Positions 35,043 to 43,827 of a DNA stretch of 64,000 nt are shown piece after piece. Location: the NCBI RefSeq assembly GCF_019801015.1, contig NZ_JAHVJZ010000004.1, positions 186,001-250,000 of the forward strand. Direction: 5' to 3'. Under the pieces are notes generated by a model. The model saw only the letters and a list, made by a program, of their open reading frames with translations. It was not told where the DNA came from and ran no database searches. Each line of letters starts with the position of its first letter. The first letter of the stretch is position 1. The position numbers and the translations under genes were made by a program. This stretch comes from Marinobacter nauticus (GTDB lineage: Bacteria > Pseudomonadota > Gammaproteobacteria > Enterobacterales > Shewanellaceae).

Positions 35043-36077
35043 TTACAGGAAGATACGGATACCTACAGCGAACGCGTCGTCGGTTTCTTTGATGTCAGAA
35101 CCGTGGTCCACTTTGTACGCACCGTATACAACGGTGTTGGAGGTCAGTTTGTACTCAGCACCGAAGTTGGTGTACTCCTGAACGGTCAGGTCGTTGGTGG
35201 TGTCTTCCACACCCTGGTACAGAACGTACAGGTTCAGACCGTTGTTCAGGCCGTAAGCAGCCAGAGCTTCGTAGCCATCAGCTTCTTCAGCGATGATGTT
35301 GTTGCCAGCCAGCTTGGTTTGCTGCAGGTTCTCGGACATGGCGTACGCACCAGCGACGTACAGGCCTTTGCCGTAGGTACCGTAGGAAGCGGAGAACGCG
35401 TGTACGTTAGCGTCTTCTACGCCCTGGCCTTGGCCCATAGCGGTGTAGTCTACGTCACCGCCGCTGTAGGCGTAGCCCAGCTTGATGCCAGCAACGCCGT
35501 AGGTTACGGAAGCAGCAACACGGTCATCGTACATGTCATCAGCAGTGCCCTGCCACTGAACACCAAAGTTCAGGTCGCCAGCGTTACCCAGGGAAACACC
35601 GTTGCGGTACTGGATGGACTGATCAGCACGGCCCAGACCCAGCTTGCCACCGTCAGTGCCGTTGGCGTAGGAGAACAGGGAGTCGGAACCCCAAGCGATC
35701 GGCATATCGGTCGCTGCGGTTACATCGTAGTATACGGACCACTGCTTACCAGCAGACAGACGACCGTAGTCATCGTGGCCAACACCGATGTAGCCCAGAC
35801 GAGTGGAGAAGCTGTTACCGCCGGTCACGAAGTTGCTCATGCCCATTTCGATGCGGCTGTCCAGCTTGAAGCCTTCGCCCAGGTCGCGGTTGAAGCTGAA
35901 GTTGATGCGCGGGGAGTTCGCATCCAGCTTGGTGTCACCGCTCTTGTCGGTCAATTCAACAGTCAGGTGACCGCCCATAGAAACGGAGTTTACGCCGTCG
36001 TTGTACAGTTCAACAGCGGAAGCGCCGTTGGCGAACATCAGTGCTGGGATAGCAGCAGCAAGCAGAGTCTTTTTCAT
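35043..36077 (-). CDS. Gram-negative trimeric porin 2
   Basis: A 344-residue porin starting at MKKTLLAAAIPALMFANGAS A (36077), signal peptide ending GASA, then VELYNDGVNSVSMGGHLTVE. Strand patterns SFNRDLGEGFKLDSRIEMGM, LSAGKQWSVYYDVTAATD and RADQSIQYRNGVSLG match the OmpC/OmpF-like porins of Alteromonadales, and the last strand ends AVGIRIFL. Gly/Tyr/Asn-rich codon choice is strongly biased to preferred codons, suggesting high expression. An in-frame ATG 27 bp upstream is unlikely since it would put non-signal sequence first. The long AT-rich upstream region probably holds its promoter and leader. Confidence 0.92.
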   Translation of the reverse strand: MKKTLLAAAIPALMFANGASAVELYNDGVNSVSMGGHLTVELTDKSGDTKLDANSPRINFSFNRDLGEGFKLDSRIEMGMSNFVTGGNSFSTRLGYIGVGHDDYGRLSAGKQWSVYYDVTAATDMPIAWGSDSLFSYANGTDGGKLGLGRADQSIQYRNGVSLGNAGDLNFGVQWQGTADDMYDDRVAASVTYGVAGIKLGYAYSGGDVDYTAMGQGQGVEDANVHAFSASYGTYGKGLYVAGAYAMSENLQQTKLAGNNIIAEEADGYEALAAYGLNNGLNLYVLYQGVEDTTNDLTVQEYTNFGAEYKLTSNTVVYGAYKVDHGSDIKETDDAFAVGIRIFL

Positions 36078-36318
36078 GGATTTGCCTAACCAATCAAGCG
36101 TCATATATTCGTTTGGTGTCCCCCATATATTCCGTGGAGACTTTGTTGTTCGTCCGCTGACGGGCTAGGACAGTATCAAAGGGCAGGCGCGTCCAAAAGA
36201 GATTAAGATCACACTTTTTGCCGGGTGAGCAATATTACTGACCATTACTTACGACTTATCACACTTTATCCTGTCAAATATCCTCATTTTTGGCATATTT
36301 TTCACCATTTTTTAACAT

Positions 36319-38634
36319 TTAGAACAGTCCCAACTGGTCGCCATCCAGCTCAGCAAAGTCTCTTCCTAACAAAGCCAAAACCGGCTCTGCAATAGGCCTT
36401 AACTGCTTTTCCACATAGTGTTCATAGTTGATTTGAGTTTGACCAACCCCTACCGGATAGGGCCCGCTCTGGCCAATCAAATAGCGAATACGACTGCCTT
36501 TTCGATAAACCACCTCACTTTGTAACTGGTTGGCCAATCGCGCCGCCTGTACATGGGGGGCATTGGCCTGGTACCCCTCAAGGTCACGTCGCAACCGTTT
36601 GCTGTATATCAGCTCCTCATCACGCCTCCCCTCCCGGGTTTCCCGGATCCAGCGGCGGATCAACCCGGTTACCGGCTTTCCGTTAAACCAGGCCAGGTAC
36701 AGCTCTTTCTGAAAGCCCCGGGCCAGAGGCGTCCAGTCGCTGCGCACCGTTTCCATCCCTTTGAATGTGAGGTTCAGCCCCTCCGGCCCCTCAATGGCGC
36801 CCACATACCGTTTCTTGGAGCCTTCACTGGAGCCCCGAATCGTCGGCATAAAGAAATGGTGGAAATGGGTTTCAAACTCCAGCTCCAGCGCACTCTCCAA
36901 CCCCAGCTCAGCCAGCTGAGCGCGCCACCGCGCGTTAACCATCGACACCAGCCCTTCGCCAATCCGGCGCGCTTCCTCCTCGCCACAGTCATCACCGATG
37001 TGGACAAAGGTTGAATCGGTATCGCCGTAGATCACCCGGTGGCCTTCCGCTTCAATCCAGCTGCGGGTGGTCTTCATGATGTCGTGGCCCCTCAGGGTGA
37101 TGGACGACGCCAGCCTGGGGTCATGAAAGCGGCAACCGGCCGCGCCCAATACGCCATAGAAGGAGTTCATCAGGATTTTGATCGCCTGTGACAGCGGCGC
37201 ATTGCGCTCCCGCTTTGCCACTTCCCGAAGCTGGGCCAGTTCCGCAATGATGGCGGGAAGCCGGTGTTGGCTGCGGTGGAAACGGGCCCCTCTGTACCCT
37301 TCCACGGTCAGGGCCGGATCCGATTCCGCCATGCCCGTCACCATGCCCATCGGATCGATCAGGTAAGAACGGATGATGGAGGGATAGAGGCTCTTGAAAT
37401 CCAGCACCAGCACATTGCGGTATTTGCCGGGAATCGAATCCATCACGTAGCCGCCCGGGCTGGGCGGAATGTCGTGGCTGTCCAGGTTGGGGGCCACAAA
37501 GCCGGCCCGATGCAGCAAAGGCAGGTAACGGTGGGTAAAGGCGGCAACCGAACCGCCGGTACGATCCAGGTCCAGACCGGTCATCTGGCTCCGGGCCAGG
37601 GCAAACGCCAGCAACTGCGTCTTATCAAAAATGCGCCAGACCAACTCACAGTCTTTCAGGTTGTAGTGCGCCAGTGCCGGTTTATCGTGCCGAAAGTTAT
37701 GCTCAATCTCCGCCAGCCGCCCCTTAACGTCATCACAGGCTTTGCCTTCGCCCAGCAACGCCTGAGCCACCGAATCCAGCGCATAGCTTTCGAAGTGATA
37801 AAAGGCGGCTTTGAGCCACTCGATGCCATCCAGCACGGCGCGCCCGGCAATGGCGCAATCCCTTCCCGGCCCGGCCTGCTCATGCCAGCGAGGCTCACTG
37901 CCGTCCCGACCCAGACTCAGTTTCAGGCCGTGACGCTGGGCGCGTTTCTGCAACAACGCCAGGTCAAAGCCGATCACTGACCAGCCGATGATCACATCCG
38001 GATCATGCCGCTCAAACCAGTCCAGCAGGGCCCGCAGCAGCGCCGCTTCATCTTCCAGGTAATGCAGGTACTCGGCCCCGCCCTGCTCCGGCCCCACCAT
38101 CAACACGCACTGCTCGTCACCGGCATACAGGCCGATGGAATACAGCTCTCCGTGGCGGCTGCACTCAATATCGAGGGACACCATGGACGGTTGATGGTCC
38201 GGCTGAGTCGGCCGCGCGGCGAGGATACGGTTATCCACCGCCCTGGCTTCCAGAGCGCCGCAGACAAAGCGCTCCATCAGGTAGCGATCACAGGGCCGCA
38301 CATCGGATTCCAGCAACACCCAGCCGCTGGTTTTGGCTTGCTCCCTGACCGCCTGCCACAGACGGTGATCCTGCAGATACAGCGCCGACACCGGTTCCAG
38401 AGAAAAATCCCGCGCGTCGATCTCGGCAATGCGCCAGCCACTCCGTTTGCCCAGCCAGGCTTGCCATTGCGACTGTTCGGATTGGCGGATAAACCCCTGA
38501 TAGGCGTGCCCGGGCACCACAAGGCACTGAGGCCCCTGCGGGGTTGAAAGCCAGAAGACCAGTTCGGCACCGTTGGCCGCGGGGCGATGCTCGCGGCTCA
38601 GCAACCAGCCACTGTGAAGATGAGGTTGTGTCAT
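36319..38634 (-). CDS. polB: DNA polymerase II
   Basis: A 771-residue family B polymerase used in translesion and repair synthesis. The ATG at 38634 gives MTQPHLHSGWLLSREHR; codons farther upstream have no conserved protein. Exonuclease motifs: VSLDIECSRHGELYSIGLYA (Exo I), GWSVIGFDLALLQKRAQRHG (Exo II), YNLKDCELVWRIFD (Exo III). Polymerase motifs: DFKSLYPSIIRSYLIDPMGM (A), KILMNSFYGVLG (B), YGDTDSTFVHIG (C). Length is close to E. coli Pol II (783). In E. coli the gene is SOS-induced (dinA); I found no clear LexA box in its upstream gap. Confidence 0.96.
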   Translation of the reverse strand: MTQPHLHSGWLLSREHRPAANGAELVFWLSTPQGPQCLVVPGHAYQGFIRQSEQSQWQAWLGKRSGWRIAEIDARDFSLEPVSALYLQDHRLWQAVREQAKTSGWVLLESDVRPCDRYLMERFVCGALEARAVDNRILAARPTQPDHQPSMVSLDIECSRHGELYSIGLYAGDEQCVLMVGPEQGGAEYLHYLEDEAALLRALLDWFERHDPDVIIGWSVIGFDLALLQKRAQRHGLKLSLGRDGSEPRWHEQAGPGRDCAIAGRAVLDGIEWLKAAFYHFESYALDSVAQALLGEGKACDDVKGRLAEIEHNFRHDKPALAHYNLKDCELVWRIFDKTQLLAFALARSQMTGLDLDRTGGSVAAFTHRYLPLLHRAGFVAPNLDSHDIPPSPGGYVMDSIPGKYRNVLVLDFKSLYPSIIRSYLIDPMGMVTGMAESDPALTVEGYRGARFHRSQHRLPAIIAELAQLREVAKRERNAPLSQAIKILMNSFYGVLGAAGCRFHDPRLASSITLRGHDIMKTTRSWIEAEGHRVIYGDTDSTFVHIGDDCGEEEARRIGEGLVSMVNARWRAQLAELGLESALELEFETHFHHFFMPTIRGSSEGSKKRYVGAIEGPEGLNLTFKGMETVRSDWTPLARGFQKELYLAWFNGKPVTGLIRRWIRETREGRRDEELIYSKRLRRDLEGYQANAPHVQAARLANQLQSEVVYRKGSRIRYLIGQSGPYPVGVGQTQINYEHYVEKQLRPIAEPVLALLGRDFAELDGDQLGLF

Positions 38635-38977
38635 AACGTTATTGTCCTGCACCAACTCACTCGAGTACACCCTCGCGAAGTCACGCTCCTCTTTTCCCTT
38701 TTCACCCTTGCTGCGACCAACACAAGTCACTAGAATGCGCTTCCGACTTGAGCCTCGCTCAGTCACTTTTGAACAAGCCGTCACCATGGAATGTGAACGA
38801 CCCTACGGACCGGACCAGCTCACCGTTACTGCTTGTTAAAAAGGTGATGCTTCATGCAAGTTGGCACTTCCTCCCAACCTGTCCTGGCAGATGACTGCCT
38901 GCGTTCCGATCCTGCCAATCGGACCCTTTGCCTTCAGGCGTTTCTTCCCCTCTCGTAATCCCTCTGCAGGACAACAC
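38635..38977. other. Divergent gap between polB and the nucleoside transporter gene
   Basis: About 340 bp. It includes a possible 34-codon upstream frame (38854-38958, ATG preceded by AAGG) that stops 19 bp before the transporter start; coding status is unproven. No clear CRP, CytR or LexA site was seen. Confidence 0.4.
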
Positions 38978-40186
38978 ATGACTTTTCTAACTGGATTGGC
39001 CGGTATGGCCGCCCTGCTCGCGTGCGCCTGGGCGCTGTCTGAAAACCGTCGGGCCATCAACTGGCGTACCGTACTGGGCGCGCTGGCGTTGCAGTCAGGC
39101 TTCGCCGCTCTGGTGCTGTACTCCTCGGTTGGCCAACAGGTGCTGGGCAGCGTCAGCAATGGCGTCGCCAGCCTTCTCAGCTTTGCCGATGCCGGTATCG
39201 GCTTTATGTTTGGCGATCTGGCCACCAACAGCTTCGTTTTTGCGGTTCGCGTACTGCCGCTGGTGATTTTCGTCAGTGCCCTCATCTCCCTGCTTTATTA
39301 CCTCGGTGTAATGCAGTGGGTGATTAAGGTGATCGGCGGGGCGATTCAAAAACTGCTGGGCACCAGCAAAGCGGAATCTCTGGTCGCCACCTCCAACATT
39401 TTTCTTTCGCAGGGTGAGTCCCCACTTCTGGTGAAACCCTTTCTGCCGCACATGACCCGCTCTGAACTGTTCGCGGTAATGACCGGAGGCATGGCCTCGG
39501 TAGCTGGCAGCGTTTTGGGTGGCTATGCCGGCCTGGGTGTTGAGCTGAAATACCTGATCGCCGCCAGCTTTATGGCCGCCCCCGGCGGCCTGCTGATGGC
39601 CAAAATGCTGGTGCCGGAGCAGGAGTCGCAGCGCGATCAGGGCGAGATTGAACTGGGCCAGAGTGACCAGGCCAACGCCATCGATGCCCTGGCGGCTGGC
39701 GCCATGAACGGCACCAAAGTGGCCGTCGCCATTGGTACCATGTTGATCGCCTTTGTCAGCGTTATTGCCATGGCCAATGCGGGCCTGACCCTGCTGGGCG
39801 AAACCGTCGGCTTCGAAGGGGTCACGCTGCAAAGCCTGTTGGGTTACCTGTTTGCACCCTTTGCCCTGTTGATTGGTGTGCCGGCAGAGGAGATGCTGCA
39901 GGCGGGCTCCTACATCGGCCAGAAACTGGTGTTGAACGAGTTCGTTGCCTATATGGACTTCACGTCTGCCAAGGCCGCCCTGTCCGAACACACTCAGGTG
40001 ATCGTCACCTTTGCCCTGTGCGGCTTCGCCAACATCGGCTCCATCGCCATTCAGTTGGGCTCCATCGGAGTGATGGCCCCGGAGCGTCGCAAAGACGTCG
40101 CCGACCTGGGCGTTAAAGCGGTTCTGGCCGCCACCCTGGCCAACCTGATGAGCGCCTGTCTGGCGGGCATTTTCCTCTCTCTGTGA
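38978..40186 (+). CDS. Concentrative nucleoside transporter (NupC family)
   Basis: A 402-residue inner-membrane nucleoside symporter. The start MTFLTGLAGMAALLACAWAL (38978) has a GCAGGA site. CNT features: GFMFGDLATNSFVFAVRVLP near residue 70, QKLLGTSKAESLVATSNIFL near 120 and QGESPLLVKPFLPHMTRSEL just after, GGYAGLGVEL, SFMAAPGGLLMAKMLVPE, and GLTLLGETVGFEGVTLQSLL with IGVPAEEMLQAGSYIGQKLV later. These helical hairpins bind the nucleoside and the coupling ion (Na+ or H+). An in-frame upstream start adds a non-conserved leader. It is alone on its transcript; a GC-rich stem follows. Confidence 0.93.
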   Translation: MTFLTGLAGMAALLACAWALSENRRAINWRTVLGALALQSGFAALVLYSSVGQQVLGSVSNGVASLLSFADAGIGFMFGDLATNSFVFAVRVLPLVIFVSALISLLYYLGVMQWVIKVIGGAIQKLLGTSKAESLVATSNIFLSQGESPLLVKPFLPHMTRSELFAVMTGGMASVAGSVLGGYAGLGVELKYLIAASFMAAPGGLLMAKMLVPEQESQRDQGEIELGQSDQANAIDALAAGAMNGTKVAVAIGTMLIAFVSVIAMANAGLTLLGETVGFEGVTLQSLLGYLFAPFALLIGVPAEEMLQAGSYIGQKLVLNEFVAYMDFTSAKAALSEHTQVIVTFALCGFANIGSIAIQLGSIGVMAPERRKDVADLGVKAVLAATLANLMSACLAGIFLSL

Positions 40187-40193
40187 TTCCTCA

Positions 40194-40219
40194 CGGGCCG
40201 GCCACGCCGGCCCGTTGCT
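40194..40219 (+). terminator. Stem-loop after the nucleoside transporter gene
   Basis: Stem CGGGCCGGC/GCCGGCCCG with a three-base loop; the following TTGCTT is a poor U-tract, so termination may be partial. Confidence 0.6.
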
Positions 40220-40257
40220 TCAATTCGCTACTTTCTGAGCGCACTTGGCCATAAACA

Positions 40258-40273
40258 CTGGTATTCTATACAG
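40258..40273 (+). promoter_or_regulatory. LexA (SOS) box upstream of dinG
   Basis: CTGGTATTCTATACAG matches the CTG-N10-CAG core with the ATACAG right half of the gammaproteobacterial LexA consensus. It lies 33 bp upstream of the dinG start, as expected for an SOS gene. Confidence 0.8.
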
Positions 40274-40305
40274 CCGTTTTTATCTGCCAGGGATCCCGCC
40301 CCTCC

Positions 40306-42381
40306 ATGCTCAGCGACAAAGTCAAAAAAGCCACGCGTACGGCCTATAACAACCTGGCCGAGGCGATCCCCAATTTTGTCCGCCGTAAAGAGCAGAACTA
40401 TCTGGTGGCGGAGATCGCCAAAACCCTGGCCGGCGCCTATCAGAAAGATCGCCGCATCATTGTGGTCCAGGCGGGTACCGGTACCGGGAAATCCCTGGCC
40501 TATGCGCTGGGCGCGCTGCCCCTGGCATTGGCACAAGGCAAGAAGCTCTGTATCTCGACCGCGACCGTGGCTCTGCAGGAGCAGCTGGTAAATAAAGACT
40601 TACCCCTGTTGCAACGCCATAGCGGACTGGAGTTTCGCTTTGGCCTGGCCAAAGGACGTCAACGTTACGTCTGTTTGTCCAAGCTGGAGTTGTTGGCCGG
40701 CGAAGTGCCTGACAACCAGGGAGCACTGTGGGAAACCAAACCCGCGGATGGTGACGTGGCACTGCTGAAACGGCTGCATCAGGCCTATCACGATGGCAAA
40801 TGGGACGGTGAAGTGGACTCCGTGCCGGAACCGGTGCCGGACCACCTCTGGTCTCAAATCGCTTCCGATAAGCACAGCTGTAACCGTCAACTGGCGGCGC
40901 ACCGTGACTGCCCGTTCCACAAAAGCCGGGAGAAGATGGACAGCTGGGACGTGCTGATCATCAACCACAGTCTGCTGCTGGCCGATCTGGAACTGGGCGG
41001 GGGCAAAATCCTGCCGGACCCGGACAGCATGTATTACGTGCTCGACGAAGCTCATCACCTGCCCCAGGTCGCGCGGGATTTCTCTGCCGCCAGCGCCACG
41101 GTGAAAGGCTCCATGGACGCGCTGAGCAAACTGGAGAAACTGGCCCACAAGCTGGCGCGGGAGTTGGCCACCGACAAAGCCGCCATCACCGCCTCGGAGC
41201 TGTCCGAAGAGATCGACTCCCTGACCGAACAACTGGGTCAGTTGCAGGCGTTTTGCGACAACAACCCCTTCCTGTTCGACAACGAAGACCGACGCCACCG
41301 TTTCGCTGGTGGCGTTTTGCCGCCGGTGCTCGTCACCCTGGCGGAGAGCCTGGGCGGCGCCAGTCGCAATGCCCTGAAGCGCCTTGGCAAGCTGCAACAG
41401 ATGCTGATGGAAGCCATTAAGGATGGCGAAATCAAAGGCCACAAAGCGGAGCCGCTGGTGGCCGATCTTGGGTTTGCCATGCAACGCCTGGAGAATCAGG
41501 ACAGTCTGTGGCAGATGCTGAGCAAGCCGGTACCAGAGAAAGGCGCGCCCCAGGCCCGTTGGATCGATCGGCTCGACGGCGGTCGAGATGACCATATGTT
41601 CAGTGCCTCGCCCATTGAGATCGGCTTTATGCTGGAGGAGATGCTGTGGAGTAAAGCCGCTGGGGTGGCATTACTGTCCGCCACACTGATGGCCCTGGGC
41701 AACTTCGAACACTACCGCCATCAGGTTGGACTGCGGGGGGACGATGGCACCCGTTACGTCAATCTGCCTTCGCCCTTCAATTACCAGGATAACGCCACAT
41801 TGTTCCTGCCCAAGGTTGAAGTGGAGCCGAATGACGACCGATTCTCCGACGTGCTGAACAAGATGATCCCCTCCCTGCTGGAGGAGGAATCCGCCAGTTT
41901 GGTGCTGTTCACCTCCTACCGTCAGATGGAATCAGTAGCCGATGCACTGCGTCGCTTTAAGCGCCTGCCGATTCTAGTGCAGGGCGAGTCGCCCCGGCAG
42001 GAGTTGATCCGCGAGCACAAAGCCCGAATCGACGCCGGAAAGCCCTCTGTTCTGTTCGGGACCGGCAGCTTCTCAGAGGGTCTCGACCTGCCCGGCGACT
42101 ACCTGACCAATCTGATCATCACCCGCCTGCCCTTCTCCGTACCCACCTCGCCGGTGGACCAGGCTCACGCCGAATACATCAAGGCCAAAGGGGGCAACCC
42201 CTTCCTGCAACTGGCGGTGCCCGATGCGGCCAAAAAGCTGGTGCAGGCCTGTGGCCGACTGCTGCGCAACGAGCAGGATTATGGCAGGATCACCATCCTT
42301 GACCGACGACTGGTCAGCAAACAGTACGGGACTTCCCTGCTGAATTCGCTGCCCCCCTACCGCCGCCATATCGAGCACTGA
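40306..42381 (+). CDS. dinG: ATP-dependent DNA helicase DinG
   Basis: A 691-residue XPD-like superfamily 2 helicase that unwinds DNA-RNA hybrids and stalled-fork structures. Walker A is QAGTGTGKSLAYALG (about 55-69), DEAH is VLDEAHHLPQVARD (about 245-258), SATLMALGNFEHY marks motif III, and GSFSEGLDLPGDYLTNLIIT with QACGRLLRNEQDYGRI mark motifs V and VI. In E. coli DinG four Cys hold an iron-sulphur cluster. Here Cys123, Cys192 and Cys202 are present, but the middle Cys is replaced in CNRQLAAHRDCPF. A LexA box lies upstream. Genes for a TSUP permease and PriC follow closely. Confidence 0.94.
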   Translation: MLSDKVKKATRTAYNNLAEAIPNFVRRKEQNYLVAEIAKTLAGAYQKDRRIIVVQAGTGTGKSLAYALGALPLALAQGKKLCISTATVALQEQLVNKDLPLLQRHSGLEFRFGLAKGRQRYVCLSKLELLAGEVPDNQGALWETKPADGDVALLKRLHQAYHDGKWDGEVDSVPEPVPDHLWSQIASDKHSCNRQLAAHRDCPFHKSREKMDSWDVLIINHSLLLADLELGGGKILPDPDSMYYVLDEAHHLPQVARDFSAASATVKGSMDALSKLEKLAHKLARELATDKAAITASELSEEIDSLTEQLGQLQAFCDNNPFLFDNEDRRHRFAGGVLPPVLVTLAESLGGASRNALKRLGKLQQMLMEAIKDGEIKGHKAEPLVADLGFAMQRLENQDSLWQMLSKPVPEKGAPQARWIDRLDGGRDDHMFSASPIEIGFMLEEMLWSKAAGVALLSATLMALGNFEHYRHQVGLRGDDGTRYVNLPSPFNYQDNATLFLPKVEVEPNDDRFSDVLNKMIPSLLEEESASLVLFTSYRQMESVADALRRFKRLPILVQGESPRQELIREHKARIDAGKPSVLFGTGSFSEGLDLPGDYLTNLIITRLPFSVPTSPVDQAHAEYIKAKGGNPFLQLAVPDAAKKLVQACGRLLRNEQDYGRITILDRRLVSKQYGTSLLNSLPPYRRHIEH

Positions 42382-42404
42382 TAAGGCCCGAAGGAGAACC
42401 CTGC

Positions 42405-43178
42405 TTGGAGCTGGCTCTGGATTTCAACCTGATGGCGATGCTCGCCGCTGTCGCATTTGTGGCGGGCTTTGTTGACGCCATCGCCGGCGGCGGTGGACTG
42501 CTGACCATCCCCGCCCTGCTGACGGCAGGGCTGCCGCCACACCTGGCCCTGGGCACCAACAAACTGGCGGCCACCTTTGGCTCAGCCACCGCCAGCTGGA
42601 CCTTCTACCGCAAAAAGCTGTTTGACCCGAGCTTCTGGAAACGCTCCTTCTGGGGCACCTTTATTGGCGCCGCCGTCGGCACCCTGGCCGTCGACGCCAT
42701 CAGCGTCTCCTGGCTGGAACGGGTATTGCCACTGCTTATCCTCGCCATTGCCCTGCATTCGCTGCTCAGCAAGCCGCCCAAAGAGGAGCAGCATCAGCTG
42801 CCCGAGCCCAGCCCATCCATATTCCGACGCCAATGGGGCCAGGGGCTGACCATCGGTTTCTATGACGGCTTTGCCGGGCCGGGCACCGGCGCGTTCTGGA
42901 CCGCCTCCTCCATGGTGCTCTACAAGATGAACATCCTGCTTTCATCGGGCCTGGCCCGAAGCATGAATTTCGTCAGTAACGCCACATCACTCGGCTTCTT
43001 TATTGGCCTGGGCCACGTCCATTTTGGCATCGGCATCGCCATGGGCCTGTCACTGATGACCGGCGCCTGGATTGGTGCTCACTCCGCCATCCGCTTTGGT
43101 GGCCGCTTTATCCGCCCGGTGTTCATCACCATGGTGATGGTCATCGCCGCCAATCTGGCCTGGAAGGCGTGGCTATGA
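42405..43178 (+). CDS. TSUP-family permease (sulfite exporter TauE/SafE, YfcA-like)
   Basis: A 257-residue inner-membrane protein of about seven to eight helices. Two repeated halves contain FVAGFVDAIAGGGGLLTIPA (about 19-38) and DGFAGPGTGAFWTASSMVLY (about 156-175), the signature of the TSUP family, which moves sulphite, sulphoacetate or other small organosulphur anions. Translation starts at TTG (42405) with a good AAGGAG site eight bases before; an ATG seven codons inside lacks such a site. It is 23 bp from dinG and overlaps priC by four bases (ATGA). Substrate unknown. Confidence 0.85.
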   Translation: MELALDFNLMAMLAAVAFVAGFVDAIAGGGGLLTIPALLTAGLPPHLALGTNKLAATFGSATASWTFYRKKLFDPSFWKRSFWGTFIGAAVGTLAVDAISVSWLERVLPLLILAIALHSLLSKPPKEEQHQLPEPSPSIFRRQWGQGLTIGFYDGFAGPGTGAFWTASSMVLYKMNILLSSGLARSMNFVSNATSLGFFIGLGHVHFGIGIAMGLSLMTGAWIGAHSAIRFGGRFIRPVFITMVMVIAANLAWKAWL

Positions 43179-43816
43179 GCAGCCCACTGGTTCAAAAACT
43201 GGAAACGCAGCTGCTCCGGCTGGAAGCCCAGGTGAAAGAGCACGACGCCAAACTGACGCCCGCAGATAAAAAGTGGCTGGCCAACCAGAGCGCCTTTCAC
43301 GACCAGCTGTTTGAGCATCAGGGGGCCAGCCTCACCACCTGCCTGGCGGTATTACGCAAAGACCTTCAGCAGATCACACAACTTGAGCAACTGGGCGCAC
43401 GCCCGGATGCGGTCGAGTTGGTGTGCCACCGCTTTGCCAACCGCTTCAGCGCCCTGGCCCAGGCTCTGGCTAACACCGCCACCATGCGTCGTGGCCATCA
43501 GACCAGCGCCCTCTCCGGCGCCCGGCGCAGGGACAGCAAAACCAAAAACGAATACCACTGGATTGCCCGTTCGGTGATGCGTTCCAGCCATCAGCTTTAT
43601 GATGAGTTACGCAAGCACCAAAACTGGGCAATGCGACTTGAGCAGAAGATCCGTGAATTGGAGCAACGTCTGGACTTGCATCAGGGCGCGGAGAAAATCA
43701 CACTGCAGAATGAGATCCTGGCCACCCATAAACGACTAGGACGTTGCCGCCAGGCAATGACCTTTATCGAGCAGCGCATCGCGCACTTGGAAAAGCCCGG
43801 ACGCGGATCGTTCTAA
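43175..43816 (+). CDS. priC: Primosomal replication protein N'' (PriC)
   Basis: A 213-residue helical protein matching PriC, which helps load DnaB at stalled forks with gaps. The N-terminal helix SPLVQKLETQLLRLEAQVKE, the loop QSAFHDQLFEHQGASLTTCL, the helix CHRFANRFSALAQALANTAT, and a basic C-terminal tail are seen; sequence conservation of PriC is low, so family assignment rests on pattern and size (E. coli 175 residues). The ATG at 43175 overlaps the TSUP stop. Its place beside dinG suggests a fork-repair cluster. DUF2057 follows after 11 bp. Confidence 0.8.
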   Translation: MSSPLVQKLETQLLRLEAQVKEHDAKLTPADKKWLANQSAFHDQLFEHQGASLTTCLAVLRKDLQQITQLEQLGARPDAVELVCHRFANRFSALAQALANTATMRRGHQTSALSGARRRDSKTKNEYHWIARSVMRSSHQLYDELRKHQNWAMRLEQKIRELEQRLDLHQGAEKITLQNEILATHKRLGRCRQAMTFIEQRIAHLEKPGRGSF

Positions 43817-43827
43817 AGGAGAAAGCA

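Noticed and set aside
42405-42428. ATG inside the TSUP gene as true start
   Set aside because: The TTG at 42405 has AAGGAG at the right spacing; the inner ATG has no site and would cut the first helix.
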